DNA of 24,740 nt from DATHGT01 sp035317605 (lineage in GTDB: Bacteria > Methylomirabilota > Methylomirabilia > Rokubacteriales > CSP1-6): positions 1-24,740 of the forward strand of contig DATHGT010000070.1 of NCBI GenBank assembly GCA_035317605.1, in the 5' to 3' direction. Numbering within the stretch: the first letter of the stretch is position 1; each line of letters begins with the position of its first letter. Below are positions 14,642-23,730 of this stretch, piece after piece. The position numbers were made by a program, and so were the translations under genes. The notes under the pieces are model-generated. The model was not told the DNA's origin. It did not search any database and saw only the letters and a list, made by a program, of their open reading frames with translations.

Positions 14642-15658
14642 TCAGCGCGCCGCCGCCACCAGCTTCGGCTCGGTGACGGTCACCACCGCCGCCGTCACGG
14701 CCTGGCGGTACGCGGCGGCCACGGCGCGCGCGGGCGCCGACTCCCAGAAGTCCGCGGCCCGTCGCAGCTCGACGTCCGAGAGGTGCTGGCAGCGGAACAG
14801 CGCGGTCAACATCAGGGCGTGGCGTTCCCTCTCCGAAACGGGTCGGTACACGGACGGTACGACGACGTCCGTTCGAATCCCGGTGACGAGCGCGCGGAGC
14901 CGTCGTTCGACGAGGTCGTTGCCGTCGAAGGCCAGCGGGCCGACGCCGACCGTCCTGAGAAGCCGACGGACGATCGCGATGCGCGACGCGGAAGGCGGCG
15001 CTTCGGGGAGCTCGGCGGCGAAGCGCCGAAAGTCGGCGGACATGCGCGGGGTCATCGGCGCGGTGATCGCCTCGACCACGCGCACCCCGGCCGGTGAGGT
15101 GAGCCACTCCGAGACGATGGCTGCGGACTCGGGGCCGATGCGCCGGCCCGCTTCGGCCTCGGCAATCTTCGCCAGCCGCTCGGGCGACAGGCGGGTCGAG
15201 GCCGTCATCCACTCGGCCGCGCGCGTCGGCTCGCGCCACGCCGCGCGCATGGCGACCTCCTGACCGATCTGGGCGAGACGCTGTCCCTCCCGACGCAGTC
15301 GGAGCGCCTCGAGCAAGCGGGCGACGACGGCTCGTTCACGCGGTGGGGGCGTCGCGCGCGCCCGGTCGAGCTCCACGTGAGGGGAGACGTGCTGACGTGG
15401 CGGCGCCGTTGCGGCGGCGCCGCCGCCCACGGGCGCAGGGTCGGCAGCTTCCGGAGCCCGAGTCGTCTCGCCGGCCGGTGGGACGTGCTTCGTGAGGCCG
15501 TTGATCTCGTAGGCCACACCGGGCTCTCGCGGCGGCTGGTCCGAATACGTCGCGACGCCGTCGCGGTTCACCCAGCGGTAGGGCCACGCGTCCGCGAAGC
15601 CGGCGGAACACGCCACGAGTGCGGCCATCCCCAGAACCGTCGCCACCCCGCGCGTCAC
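14642..15658 (-). CDS. Secreted DUF4124-domain protein
   Basis: Exported protein of unknown function, 338 aa, last gene of a five-gene operon. The GTG start overlaps the preceding stop (GTGA). Residues 1-24 are a signal peptide (VLGMAALVACSAGFADA). A DUF4124 domain (PF13511) follows, with YRWVNRDGVATYSDQPP at 27-43; this short beta module is found at the N-termini of many periplasmic proteins. A proline/alanine-rich linker (about residues 55-95) leads to a helical, arginine-rich region of about 240 residues without recognisable domain. The frame is open far upstream, but the codons before the GTG are antisense-type sequence overlapping the neighbouring gene. The other operon genes are membrane or envelope proteins, so a periplasmic role is likely. 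Confidence 0.85.
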   Translation of the reverse strand: MTRGVATVLGMAALVACSAGFADAWPYRWVNRDGVATYSDQPPREPGVAYEINGLTKHVPPAGETTRAPEAADPAPVGGGAAATAPPRQHVSPHVELDRARATPPPRERAVVARLLEALRLRREGQRLAQIGQEVAMRAAWREPTRAAEWMTASTRLSPERLAKIAEAEAGRRIGPESAAIVSEWLTSPAGVRVVEAITAPMTPRMSADFRRFAAELPEAPPSASRIAIVRRLLRTVGVGPLAFDGNDLVERRLRALVTGIRTDVVVPSVYRPVSERERHALMLTALFRCQHLSDVELRRAADFWESAPARAVAAAYRQAVTAAVVTVTEPKLVAAAR

Positions 15659-16725
15659 CGCAGGAACTCCCCCTCGACGGCGCGGGCCAGCGCGGCCTGG
15701 TTGCCCTGGCGCAGCGAGAACACCACGCGACGAACGGTCTCGTCGTCGCGGGGATAGTAGCGGCGGTATTCGCGCAGTTGCGCGACCGCTTCGTTCCACC
15801 GCGTCTCGCGTACGAGCGAGCCGATCAGCCACTTGCGCGGCCACTCGGCCGACGGCATCGCGGCCACGAGGGCCGGGACGCCCGCATCGCTGTCGAGGCC
15901 GACGCCCTCGACGAGGGCGACCTTCGAGAATCCAAGCGAGCGCGTGGTGACGACCACGGGTTGTCCCACGGTGAGCCGTGCGGAGGCGAGCTCGTCCGTG
16001 CTCTTCAGCACCACGCGCACGACGCCGCCCGTCGGGCGCCACGAGCGCACGCCCACGGTGGTCATGGAGGCGAGCCCCATCGGCAGGCGTACCGAACCGA
16101 TCTCGGCCACGGACGTGTGGTGCACCACCGCGGGCAAGGGCAGCAGCCCGGCCACGTTCAGGGCGAGCGTGTACCAGCATTCGGCGACGACCAGCACCAG
16201 CACCGCGCCGGCGCCGAGGCGTGCCGCGACGGCTTCGATCCCCAGCTCGCGGGCGACTGTGGCGAGGTTGCGGACGATGACGAGCGTCGCGATCAGGAGC
16301 ACCGTGAAGCCCAGCAAGCGATAGATCATCGCCGCCACGAAGCGCTCCTGCGCCGCCAGGGCCATGAGGCCGAACGAGATGACGCTGGTCGACTCGAACG
16401 CGGCGAGCGTGCGGGCGACGAAGAGGACGGCGTACAGCAGGAGGTCGAGGAGGATCAGATTGCCGAGGGCCAGGGCGACGATCCGCGCGAGATGGCGAAC
16501 CACCGCCGGCCGGCGGTCGTCCGGAGCGAGATCCCACAAGCGGTTGGCCAGCAGGGCGACGGCGAGCCACCAGACGCCGACGGCTGCGAGCGGGGCGAGG
16601 GCGAGTGGCCCGGCGACGCGCACGTGCGTGATGCCGAAGGCCGCGACGCCGGCGACCACGCAGAGAATGGCGGCGGTGGCGACGAGCCGCCCAGGCGAGG
16701 CCGAACGGCCGCCCAGCATGCTCAC
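15655..16725 (-). CDS. Polytopic membrane protein with soluble C-terminal domain, unknown function
   Basis: Not recognised as a named family. The 356-aa product has about five membrane segments (roughly residues 15-32, 40-60, 82-105, 132-152 and 171-195), then a soluble region of about 160 residues. That region starts with a strand-rich part (SVRLPMGLASMTTVGVRSWRP, VVRVVLKSTDELASARLTVGQPVVVTTRSLG) and ends with a helical repeat-like segment (RWNEAVAQLREYRRYYPRDDETVRRVVFSLRQGN) resembling a TPR unit. The GTG start overlaps the preceding stop as GTGA, and its own stop overlaps the next GTG the same way. It may scaffold a membrane complex with the TPR protein and the M48 protease encoded upstream; this is inference from context. 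Confidence 0.8.
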   Translation of the reverse strand: MSMLGGRSASPGRLVATAAILCVVAGVAAFGITHVRVAGPLALAPLAAVGVWWLAVALLANRLWDLAPDDRRPAVVRHLARIVALALGNLILLDLLLYAVLFVARTLAAFESTSVISFGLMALAAQERFVAAMIYRLLGFTVLLIATLVIVRNLATVARELGIEAVAARLGAGAVLVLVVAECWYTLALNVAGLLPLPAVVHHTSVAEIGSVRLPMGLASMTTVGVRSWRPTGGVVRVVLKSTDELASARLTVGQPVVVTTRSLGFSKVALVEGVGLDSDAGVPALVAAMPSAEWPRKWLIGSLVRETRWNEAVAQLREYRRYYPRDDETVRRVVFSLRQGNQAALARAVEGEFLR

Positions 16726-17864
16726 TCCGCGGCCTCGGCGGCGGCGCGGCGCGCGGCGAGCCGCTCGGCGATTTCCCGGTGCCGCTCGGCGCGCTGTGGA
16801 TCGCCCAGCCGCAAGGCGGCGGCGGCGAGGCGCTCGTGAGCGGCGCCATAGTCAGGGTCGACGGCGAGCGCCTGCTCCATCAACTGGGCGACGCCGTGAT
16901 GATCGCCCAGGCGTTGCACGAGGACTTCGTCGATATGCGGCAGGAAGTAGGGGTCGGTGGGCCGGGCGCTGAACGCCGCCCGCACCATGCGGTGTCGTGT
17001 CACCACGTCGAAGCGACGCCACGCGTCGTGCGCGAGCCAGTTCGCCGCCTCCGCTTGTTGCGGGTGCAGGGCCAGCGCGCGGCGCATGGCCTCGGCCGCG
17101 GCGTCCGGCCGACCCAGCTTGTCTTCCACGATCGCGATGCTGAGCCAGGCGTCCGCCGGTCGGTCGCCACGGGCGATCGCGGCCCGCGCGTACGCGGTGA
17201 TGCGCTCGGCTTGAGCGGGATCGTAGATGCGCACGTACCGGAGCAGGTGAGCGAGCAGGCACGAGGGACGGCGCGCTTCGGGCAACGCCTCGAGATCGCC
17301 GACCAGCTCGAGCATGCGCCAGAGCAGGGCGGGCCGTGACGCGGTCACGCCGCTTCGCACGAGACCACGGTTGAGACGCTCGATGGCCTCACCGATGTCT
17401 CCCCGGCGGGCGTGGACGAGGGCCGAGAGGTACAGCGCGTCGAGATGGTCGGGGCGCCGGCGCAGCACCTCGTCGAGGATCGCGCTCGCGCCGCCGAGAT
17501 CGCCACGCTCCACGGCGACCTCGGCGAGCGTCACCCGCGGCTCCACGGCCGACGGCACCAGCTCGAGGGTGAGGCGCGCCCACCGGCTGGCCGTGGCGAG
17601 ATCGCCGACGGCCACGGCCCGCACGCCGGCGGGGTCGGCGGCGTAGCTCACACCGAGCTTTCCGCGGAGACTGTCGCGATAGGCACGCGCGGCGTCGGCG
17701 TAGCGGCCCCGCTCGTACAGGAGCAGCCCCCGCAGGCCGGCGCGAGAGGCCGGAAAGAACGAAGCGTCGAGATCGCCGACCACGCGATCGATGGCGACCC
17801 AGACGGCGAGAGCGATGGCGACGACGACCACCGTTCGCGACATCGCCGCCCGCACCCCCGTCAT
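16722..17864 (-). CDS. Membrane-anchored TPR-repeat protein
   Basis: Protein-interaction scaffold with tetratricopeptide repeats, 380 aa. A single N-terminal membrane segment (about residues 8-26, SRTVVVVAIALAVWVAI) is followed by helical repeats: GLLLYERGRYADAARAYRDSL, AEVAVERGDLGGASAILDEVLRRRPDHLDALYLSALVHARRGDIGEAIERLNRGL, then LGRPDAAAEAMRRALALHPQQAEAANWLAHDA and LMEQALAVDPDYGAAHERLAAAALRLGDPQRAERH. These match the TPR pattern of paired helices with A/G at positions 8 and 20. ATG 17864 is preferred over the ATG four codons upstream because it overlaps the protease stop as ATGA. Its stop overlaps the next gene's GTG. The repeats probably face the periplasm, with the anchor in the inner membrane. 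Confidence 0.85.
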   Translation of the reverse strand: MTGVRAAMSRTVVVVAIALAVWVAIDRVVGDLDASFFPASRAGLRGLLLYERGRYADAARAYRDSLRGKLGVSYAADPAGVRAVAVGDLATASRWARLTLELVPSAVEPRVTLAEVAVERGDLGGASAILDEVLRRRPDHLDALYLSALVHARRGDIGEAIERLNRGLVRSGVTASRPALLWRMLELVGDLEALPEARRPSCLLAHLLRYVRIYDPAQAERITAYARAAIARGDRPADAWLSIAIVEDKLGRPDAAAEAMRRALALHPQQAEAANWLAHDAWRRFDVVTRHRMVRAAFSARPTDPYFLPHIDEVLVQRLGDHHGVAQLMEQALAVDPDYGAAHERLAAAALRLGDPQRAERHREIAERLAARRAAAEAAE

Positions 17865-18949
17865 CGCGGCAGGCACAGCTCCCTCATCTCTTCCCAGCCA
17901 TAGCCGACCAGGAGCTTGTCGGGCGGGACCGCGGGCTGGGCGGCGAGCTCTCGAACCAGCGACGCGCGCGATCGCGCCGGGGGATGCGACGACAGATACC
18001 GAAAGATGCCCGTGCTCGCGGGCGCGTTCGCCGGCGCGGTATTCATCCGCTCCAGGAAGCGGGCGAGCCCGATGGGATCGATCCGCGCCGCCTTCAGCAT
18101 GGCGACCGCATCGCGGTCGGCTTCTTCCTCCATCTCGCGGCTGTAGTTCAGCGCCGTGAGCGTGGCGGCCGCGCCTCCGGAGAACGTGCCCGCGCTGAGC
18201 GTGGAGACCACGAACGACAGCGCCTCCCGCCGCAGCACACCCTGCATGGGATGGCGGCGGACGATGTGGGCCAGCTCGTGAGCGAGCACGCCCGTGAGCA
18301 TCTCGGGCGAATCGGTGAGATCGACCAGCCCGCGGAACACGAGGATGCGACGTCCGGGCAGGGCGAACGCGTTGATGACCGGAATGTCGGCCACCACGAC
18401 GGTCGGCGCGGCCACGCCGCGGGCGGCGGCCAATCGCTCGACGAGGCCGCGGATCACGCGTTCACGCTCCGGGTCTCGACACACGGTCTGAGCGGGCAGC
18501 GAGGCGATCACGCTCTGGCCGAGACGGTCTTCGAGGGCGCTCGGCACCCAGCCGGCGAGGATCGCGCTGGCCGCGGGGATGCCCCACATCACGGCGGCGA
18601 GCGCCACCGCGAGCGCCACGATCCCCCCGAGGCCCATGACGACGACGGCTCCGGCGGTGCGGCGCCCGGCGCGCGCGCTACCACCGTTCGCCGTCATCCG
18701 GTGCAGGATCGCGCGGTCGTGCACGATCAAGGTCTCCATCACGGCGCCACGATGCTCGAACCGGAGGGGATCGCCGGCGCGGAAGCCCTGGGTCTGGCGA
18801 ATGGCGGTGAAGGGCCAGGCGCGAGCGACGCCGTCTTCGGTGACGACGTCGAGCCCACGATGTCTGACCGCGACCTTCGCAGGACGCACGACCGCAGTGC
18901 GGCCATCGAGCACGTAGCCTGCGAACTCGGCCTCGGGCTCCACGCTCAT
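17861..18949 (-). CDS. M48-family membrane-anchored zinc metalloprotease
   Basis: Zinc endopeptidase of the Ste24/HtpX-like M48 family, 362 aa. The catalytic HELAH is at residues 224-228 (zinc ligands H224, H228; catalytic E225); the third ligand is probably E276 in MEEEADRDAV. The SSHPPARSR motif near 320 is typical of periplasmic M48 enzymes. One or two membrane segments lie at about 100-135. The N-terminal ~85 residues form a separate, strand-rich cytoplasmic-type module. NAFALPGRRILVFRGLVD (193-210) is the usual strand near the active site. ATG 18949 overlaps the preceding stop as ATGA. A YjgN-type membrane protein directly upstream suggests the two work together in envelope quality control; substrates are unknown. 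Confidence 0.93.
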   Translation of the reverse strand: MSVEPEAEFAGYVLDGRTAVVRPAKVAVRHRGLDVVTEDGVARAWPFTAIRQTQGFRAGDPLRFEHRGAVMETLIVHDRAILHRMTANGGSARAGRRTAGAVVVMGLGGIVALAVALAAVMWGIPAASAILAGWVPSALEDRLGQSVIASLPAQTVCRDPERERVIRGLVERLAAARGVAAPTVVVADIPVINAFALPGRRILVFRGLVDLTDSPEMLTGVLAHELAHIVRRHPMQGVLRREALSFVVSTLSAGTFSGGAAATLTALNYSREMEEEADRDAVAMLKAARIDPIGLARFLERMNTAPANAPASTGIFRYLSSHPPARSRASLVRELAAQPAVPPDKLLVGYGWEEMRELCLPR

Positions 18950-19923
18950 GCCCAATCGAGGTCCGCTTCCAGCAGGCCGAGGATGCCCTCGCCGGTCGCG
19001 TCGGCCTCGGTCGCGGCCGCGCGAATGGCGGTGACGTCGAGGCGGCCGTCGAGGGAGAGTCGTGCGCAGGTGAATCGCGCGTTGCGCACCACGGTCCATG
19101 GGTACGCGATGCCGAGGCTCAGGAGAAGCAGCGCGGCGTTGCCGAGCCGAAGGCGCATGAGCTCGCCGGCGGTGACCGGGAACTCGAAGCGCGCGCCGGC
19201 CAGCGTGGTGTGGGCCCACAGGTAGTGGGTTCGGCGCGCCCCGAACCAGAACCACACGAACCCGAACGTCGGCAACGTCAAGAGAAGCGCATAGACCCAA
19301 TCGAGGAGCAGGTCCGTCCCGTCGCCATCGAAGTCGAAGGGAGCGGTCCCGAACGTCGAATGAGCGACCAGGTAGCCGTGACTCCGCACGGCGTAGACCG
19401 GGTAGTAGATCCCCAGCGTGAGCATCGTGAGACACCATCCCCGCAGGAAGATCCGGAGGTACGGCCCGGCGTGACCGCGAAACGAGAACCGGATGCCGCG
19501 CCAGGACGTTCGACTGAGGCGGTAACGGCGGGCGCCCACTCGCGCGACGGGAAGAAACAGCGCGATGAAGAGCGTGGAGAGGATCCAGGTCACGACGGCC
19601 CCGCCCACGCCGATGTCGATCAGCGTCGGCAGCGTCCGCACGACGGCGAGCGGGAGCCCGAAGACCAGCGCCGCCTTCAGCGCGCCGCGCAGCAGCTCGC
19701 CGCCGAGGCCGTGATACTCCAGGCGCTCCTCGGCCACCTCGAGTTGGCCGAAGAGATAGCGGCGCACGCGGACCTTCGCCCAGAACGTATAGACGCCCAG
19801 CGTGAACACGATGCCGACCATGTTGAGCAGGTAGATGCCGAGCAGCGTCCCGCCGCGGCCGATAAAGCTGAACCTGAACGCTGAGTCGGTGTGGGTCGGT
19901 GCGGTCGAGGCGACGGGCAACAT
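18946..19923 (-). CDS. YjgN/DUF898-family membrane protein
   Basis: Polytopic inner-membrane protein of the YjgN/DUF898 family (PF05987), 325 aa, function unknown. Its hallmark opening is FRFSFIGRGGTLLGIYLLN followed by TLGVYTFWAKVRVRRYLF (residues 41-58). The second half repeats the theme with WRGIRFSFRG (141-150), TLGIYYPVYAVRSHGYL (169-185) and LGIAYPWTVVRNARF (270-284), so the fold is an internal repeat. About six to eight membrane segments are visible. ATG 19923 fits the usual short N-terminus before FRFSF; a GTG 18 codons earlier is possible. Neither has a ribosome site. It is the first gene of a five-gene operon; the 165 bases upstream show no convincing promoter hexamers. Confidence 0.9.
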   Translation of the reverse strand: MLPVASTAPTHTDSAFRFSFIGRGGTLLGIYLLNMVGIVFTLGVYTFWAKVRVRRYLFGQLEVAEERLEYHGLGGELLRGALKAALVFGLPLAVVRTLPTLIDIGVGGAVVTWILSTLFIALFLPVARVGARRYRLSRTSWRGIRFSFRGHAGPYLRIFLRGWCLTMLTLGIYYPVYAVRSHGYLVAHSTFGTAPFDFDGDGTDLLLDWVYALLLTLPTFGFVWFWFGARRTHYLWAHTTLAGARFEFPVTAGELMRLRLGNAALLLLSLGIAYPWTVVRNARFTCARLSLDGRLDVTAIRAAATEADATGEGILGLLEADLDWA

Positions 19924-20088
19924 GTCGGCGACGCGCCACGCAAAGAGTGCGCCAGACCACAGCCGGCGCGCGAACACTCGTGGACTGGTCGCGAGCGTGC
20001 CGCGGGGACCCAGGCTGACATCTGGTGCGGACAGCGCGGCACCCAGAGTCCGGTGGCGATGGCTCGCGCGGTAGCTCGAACGCGGGGC

Positions 20089-20412
20089 CTAGTCTTCGAT
20101 CGGCTCCGACCAGAAGAAGATGTTCTTGGGCCGCTCCAGGTAGTGCTCGTAGAGCTGGCGGATCAGTTCCTGGCCAGCCGGCGAGGCGAGATCCTTCGCG
20201 TACTGGTCCTCGTCACGCACTTCGATGCGTTCGATGTAGTTCCAGCCCGCGGCCTCGGCGCCGTTGATCGGGCCTTCGATGCGATGCGTCCGGTAGCTGA
20301 CGATCGACGGCAGCGTCCTGGCCACGCGATAGTCGTACTCGCGGAGCCAGCGCTCGTAGTCTTCAGGCGTGACGCCCGGCTTCAACGTCGTGATCACGTA
20401 GCGGACGGGCAT
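20089..20412 (-). CDS. Small REDY/HapK-like alpha/beta-barrel protein (probable)
   Basis: The 107-aa protein begins MPVRYVITTLKPGVTPEDYERWLREYD, followed by TLPSIVSYRTHRIEGPING and WNYIERIEVRDEDQYAKDL. This pattern of strand, LKPGV, a helix containing a D, and LPSIVSYR resembles the REDY-like/HapK family of dimeric ferredoxin-like barrels named from prodigiosin-type clusters; a member of the wider dimeric alpha/beta-barrel superfamily (monooxygenase-like or EthD-like) is the alternative. The ATG has AGGAG nine bases upstream inside the end of the LLM gene and starts 4 nt after that stop, so it is the last gene of the molybdenum hydroxylase operon. It may bind or transform the pathway's small-molecule substrate. 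Confidence 0.68.
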   Translation of the reverse strand: MPVRYVITTLKPGVTPEDYERWLREYDYRVARTLPSIVSYRTHRIEGPINGAEAAGWNYIERIEVRDEDQYAKDLASPAGQELIRQLYEHYLERPKNIFFWSEPIED

Positions 20413-20416
20413 GAAC

Positions 20417-21457
20417 TCAGCTCCTCTCCAGATCTTTTCGAACCGTCGGCATGACCTCGGTCTGGAATCGCTCGATCGTGCTCGCGACGTTCCCGTCCGT
20501 GGCCATGGGATAGACCATGAGCTGGCGGATTCCGTTCCGCGCGAGCCGGACGACACCGCGCGCGACCTCGGCGGGCTGCCCGGTGAGCGCGACGGCGTCG
20601 ACGAACGCGTCGGGGACGAGCGGCGCCACCTCCATCAGGGGCGCCGTGTCGTGGGTGTACGGCAGGCGCGCCACCGCGTCGCCGAGCGCGTCGGGAATCT
20701 CGAGCCCGGCCGTCCGGAAGGTGAAGAAGTCGCGGCGCTGCGCGGCGAGACTGCGGACGATCGACGGCCGCATCGCGTCGCGCGCGGCCTGGCCGTCGTC
20801 GGCGATGCACACGTTGATGCGCGCCACCAGCTCCACGGCGGACGGATCGCGACCGGCCCGCCGCGCGCCCTCGGCGACGGCGCGCTTGAAGAACTGTACG
20901 AGCGGATCGGCGACACAGCCCTGCATGATGGCGCCGTCGGCGACCCGGCCGGCGACGCGGCATCCGGCCTCGCGCTGGGACGCGACGTAGACGGGAAGGT
21001 TCGCGCGCGGCGGCGTGAAATCGAGCCGGCCCCCGTCGAGGCTCACCTGTTCGCCCTTCACCGTCACCGTCTCTCCGGCGAGCAGCCGCCGGATGATCTC
21101 GATGGCCTCGCGGATCGCGACGGCGGAGCGCTCGGCGCTCACCCCGAGCTCGTTGAAGCCGGACACGCCGGCGCCGAGGCCGAGGATCGCGCGGCCGGCC
21201 GAGATATCGTCGAGGGTGGCGATGGCCATGGCCGTCAGCGCGGGATGGCGCGAGTATGGGTCGGTCACGCCAGGGCCGAGACGGATGCGCGTCGTGGCCG
21301 CGGCGGCCAGCGCGAGCACCGCGTAGACCTCGCGGAAGAACCGCTCGTCGGCGAACCAGACATCGTCGTAACCGAGCGCTTCCGCGCGCGCGGCCAGCTC
21401 CGCCAGCGCGCGGGCGGGTCGCGACGGAAGGATCAGGAGCCCGGTCCGGAGCGTCAC
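20417..21457 (-). CDS. LLM-class flavin/F420-dependent oxidoreductase in the hydroxylase operon
   Basis: Luciferase-like TIM-barrel oxidoreductase, 346 aa. The GTG start overlaps the stop of the molybdopterin subunit as GTGA. Family segments: LAARAEALGYDDVWFADERFF (21-41), RLGPGVTDPYSRHPALTAMAIATLDDISAGRAILGLGAG (59-97) and LPVYVASQREAGCRVAGRVADGAIMQG. It is of the same Mer-like type as the LLM gene at 13579-14628 (compare GPGVTDPYSRHP and PAVTNPFTRHA), but not a close copy. F420 or FMN is the cofactor; the sequence does not settle which. Coupling to the hydroxylase points to a next oxidation or ring-modifying step on the hydroxylated product. It is followed by the small HapK-like gene. Confidence 0.92.
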   Translation of the reverse strand: MTLRTGLLILPSRPARALAELAARAEALGYDDVWFADERFFREVYAVLALAAAATTRIRLGPGVTDPYSRHPALTAMAIATLDDISAGRAILGLGAGVSGFNELGVSAERSAVAIREAIEIIRRLLAGETVTVKGEQVSLDGGRLDFTPPRANLPVYVASQREAGCRVAGRVADGAIMQGCVADPLVQFFKRAVAEGARRAGRDPSAVELVARINVCIADDGQAARDAMRPSIVRSLAAQRRDFFTFRTAGLEIPDALGDAVARLPYTHDTAPLMEVAPLVPDAFVDAVALTGQPAEVARGVVRLARNGIRQLMVYPMATDGNVASTIERFQTEVMPTVRKDLERS

Positions 21458-23730
21458 GTCGCGCGCTCGCCAAGCGCGAGCGCGACCTTCTCGGCAGTGA
21501 TCGGCAGGCTCGTGATGCGGACGCCGACCGCGCTGGCCACCGCGTTGGCGACCACGGCGGGTGGCTCGATGTTCGGCGGCTCGCCGACGCCTTTGGCGCC
21601 GTACGGTCCCACCAGGCTCGGGTGCTGCACGAGGATCGACTCGATGCGTGGGAGATCCAGCGCCGTCGGCATCTTGTAGTCGGTGAGGTTCGCGTTCAGC
21701 ACGCGGCCCTCCTCGTACACGATCTCTTCCGACAGCGCCTGGCCGAGGCCCTGGGCGACGCCGCCCTCGATCTGCCCCTCGATGTACGTCGGGTTCATCG
21801 CGAACCCGACGTCCTGGGCCACGACGTAGCGGTGAAGGGTGATCTCGCCCGTCTCCGCGTCGACGGAGAGATCGACGGCGTGGGCGTGGAAGCTCGGCGA
21901 GTGAAACGCCGGATACACGTGACCCTCGACGCGCTTGGCGTCGTAGGCCGTCGGCGGAGCGATGAACGTTCCGTGCGCGATCAGCCCCCCGCCCGAGGCT
22001 TGCGACAGCCGCGCCAGCTCGGCGAGCGTGGCGCGCTTGCCCTCGGCAGCCGCGATCACGCAGCCCTCGCCGAGCGAAAGCGCGCTCTCGTCGACCCCCA
22101 GCTGTTTCGCGGCGAGGACGAAGAGCTGTCGCTTCAGCTCGGCGACCGCGGCCCGGCACGCGTTGCCGACGGCGAACGCGGTGCGGCTGCCCTGGGCGCC
22201 GAAGTCGAACGGCGTCGACAGCGTGTCGGCGGACACGACGTTGATGTCGGCGAGCCGCACGCCGAGGTCTTCCGCGAGCACCTGGGCGGCCCCGGTCAGC
22301 GCGGCGGTGCCGATCTCCGCCGCGCCCGTGTTCAGCGCGACGGTTCCGTCGGGATTCACCTTCACGTAGACGCCGGACGACCCGCCCGTCGTGGTCCACC
22401 AGCCGCACGCCAGGCCCTTGCCGCGTCCCGGCGCTGGCCGCCGATCCCTCCACCCGATCGCGTCCGCCACCTTGAGCAGACATTCCTCGAGACCGACGGC
22501 GGAGAGCACCTGCCCCGTCGGTCCTTCCTCGCCTTCGCGCACGATGTTCTTCAGCCGGAAGTCGAGCGGGTCGATGCCGAGCGCATCGGCGATGGCGTCC
22601 ATCTGCGATTCGACCGCGAAGTTCGCCTGCGGTCCGGAGGGCGCGCGGAACGAGCCGAAGTTCGTCTTGTTCGTGTAGACGGCGTAGCCTTCGAGCCGCA
22701 GGTTGGGGATGCGGTACGGCCCGGCGAGCATGAGCGTGGCCACGGACGCCACGCCGGGTCCCGATCCCGCGAAGGCGCCGGTGTCGAACCACAGGCGGCC
22801 TTCCCGCGCCGTGATGCGACCATCCCTGGTCACGCCGGTCTTCAGCTCGACGATCGCCGGCTGGCGCGCGTAGGCCGCCCTCAACTCGTCCTCCGTGGTC
22901 GTCATCACCTTCACGGCGCGTCCGGTCTTCCGGGCGAGCAGCGCGGCGAAGTGCTCAACGCCGACGCGGAGCTTGCCGCCGAACCCCCCGCCGACGCCCG
23001 GCACGATCACGCGCACCTTCGACGACGACACCTGGAGGATCTCGGAGAGCGTGGCCTGGATCTCGAACGGCAGCTGCGTGTTCGACCACACCGTCACCTG
23101 GCCCGAGCTGTCCCACTGCGCCACCGCCGCGCGAGGCTCCGTGTAACCCTGGTGCACGCTCGCGGTGGTGAAGCGGTGTTCGAAGATCTCGTCGGCCTCC
23201 TCGAAGCCGCGCTCGACGTCGCCGACCACGATGCGCGCGCGATTGCAGACGTTGCCGTCGCGATGAAGGATGGGCAGCGCCGTGTAGCTGGTCCAGTCCT
23301 CGTGGACGAGCGGAGCGCCAGGGGCCAGCGCGGCCGCGACGTCGAGGATCGGCGGCAGCGCTTGGTAGACGACGTCGATGGCGGCGAGCGCCTCGGTGGC
23401 GATCTCCAGTGACGTCGCGGCCACCGCGGCCACCGGCTGACCCGCGAAGCGGACCCGATCGCGCGCGAACACCGTCTCGTCCTTCACGGCGCCGCCGTAG
23501 CGGACGTCGGGGACGTCCAAGGCCGTGATGACCGTGCGCACGCCGGGAATCCGCGCGGCGCGGCTCACGTCGATGCGGACGAGGCGGGCGTGCGGCTCGC
23601 GGCTCCTCAGCAGAGCGCCATACAGCATGCCCGGCAGCGAAAAGTCCGCGGCGTAGACGGCGGTGCCCGACACCTTGCCGGCCGCATCCATGCGGGGCAG
23701 CGAGTGTCCGAGGACGCGCGTTTCCGTCAT
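21454..23730 (-). CDS. Molybdenum hydroxylase large subunit (xanthine dehydrogenase/CoxL family)
   Basis: Molybdopterin-cytosine-dinucleotide subunit of a xanthine dehydrogenase-family hydroxylase, which inserts an oxygen from water into C-H bonds of aromatic or heteroaromatic substrates or aldehydes. Length 758 aa, as expected. Motifs: aldehyde oxidase N-domain beginning RMDAAGKVSGTAVYAADF, VRFAGQPVAAVAA (93-105), GVGGGFGGK (245-253), SFRAPSGPQ (360-368), GAQGSR (511-516) and the catalytic glutamate E717 in GAKGVGEPP. It lacks the AYRCSFR cysteine loop that marks true CO dehydrogenases, so CO is not the substrate. The ATG overlaps the stop of the iron-sulfur subunit (ATGA) and the stop overlaps the LLM gene. 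The pocket sequence TNFGSFRAPSG gives no firm substrate. Confidence 0.95.
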   Translation of the reverse strand: MTETRVLGHSLPRMDAAGKVSGTAVYAADFSLPGMLYGALLRSREPHARLVRIDVSRAARIPGVRTVITALDVPDVRYGGAVKDETVFARDRVRFAGQPVAAVAATSLEIATEALAAIDVVYQALPPILDVAAALAPGAPLVHEDWTSYTALPILHRDGNVCNRARIVVGDVERGFEEADEIFEHRFTTASVHQGYTEPRAAVAQWDSSGQVTVWSNTQLPFEIQATLSEILQVSSSKVRVIVPGVGGGFGGKLRVGVEHFAALLARKTGRAVKVMTTTEDELRAAYARQPAIVELKTGVTRDGRITAREGRLWFDTGAFAGSGPGVASVATLMLAGPYRIPNLRLEGYAVYTNKTNFGSFRAPSGPQANFAVESQMDAIADALGIDPLDFRLKNIVREGEEGPTGQVLSAVGLEECLLKVADAIGWRDRRPAPGRGKGLACGWWTTTGGSSGVYVKVNPDGTVALNTGAAEIGTAALTGAAQVLAEDLGVRLADINVVSADTLSTPFDFGAQGSRTAFAVGNACRAAVAELKRQLFVLAAKQLGVDESALSLGEGCVIAAAEGKRATLAELARLSQASGGGLIAHGTFIAPPTAYDAKRVEGHVYPAFHSPSFHAHAVDLSVDAETGEITLHRYVVAQDVGFAMNPTYIEGQIEGGVAQGLGQALSEEIVYEEGRVLNANLTDYKMPTALDLPRIESILVQHPSLVGPYGAKGVGEPPNIEPPAVVANAVASAVGVRITSLPITAEKVALALGERAT

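Noticed and set aside
14615..14650. Possible bidirectional terminator between the convergent LLM and DUF4124 genes
   Set aside because: Only a 5-bp stem (CTTCG/CGAAG) with no T run is visible in and around the 13-nt gap.
15659..16849. 735-codon frame ending in the DUF4124 gene
   Set aside because: The upstream part is a shadow of the membrane-protein gene; the signal peptide and GTGA overlap place the start at 15658.
19924..20088. Promoter for the envelope operon
   Set aside because: No pair of recognisable -35 and -10 hexamers at suitable spacing was found; a weak 5-bp GGTGC/GCACC repeat is not significant.
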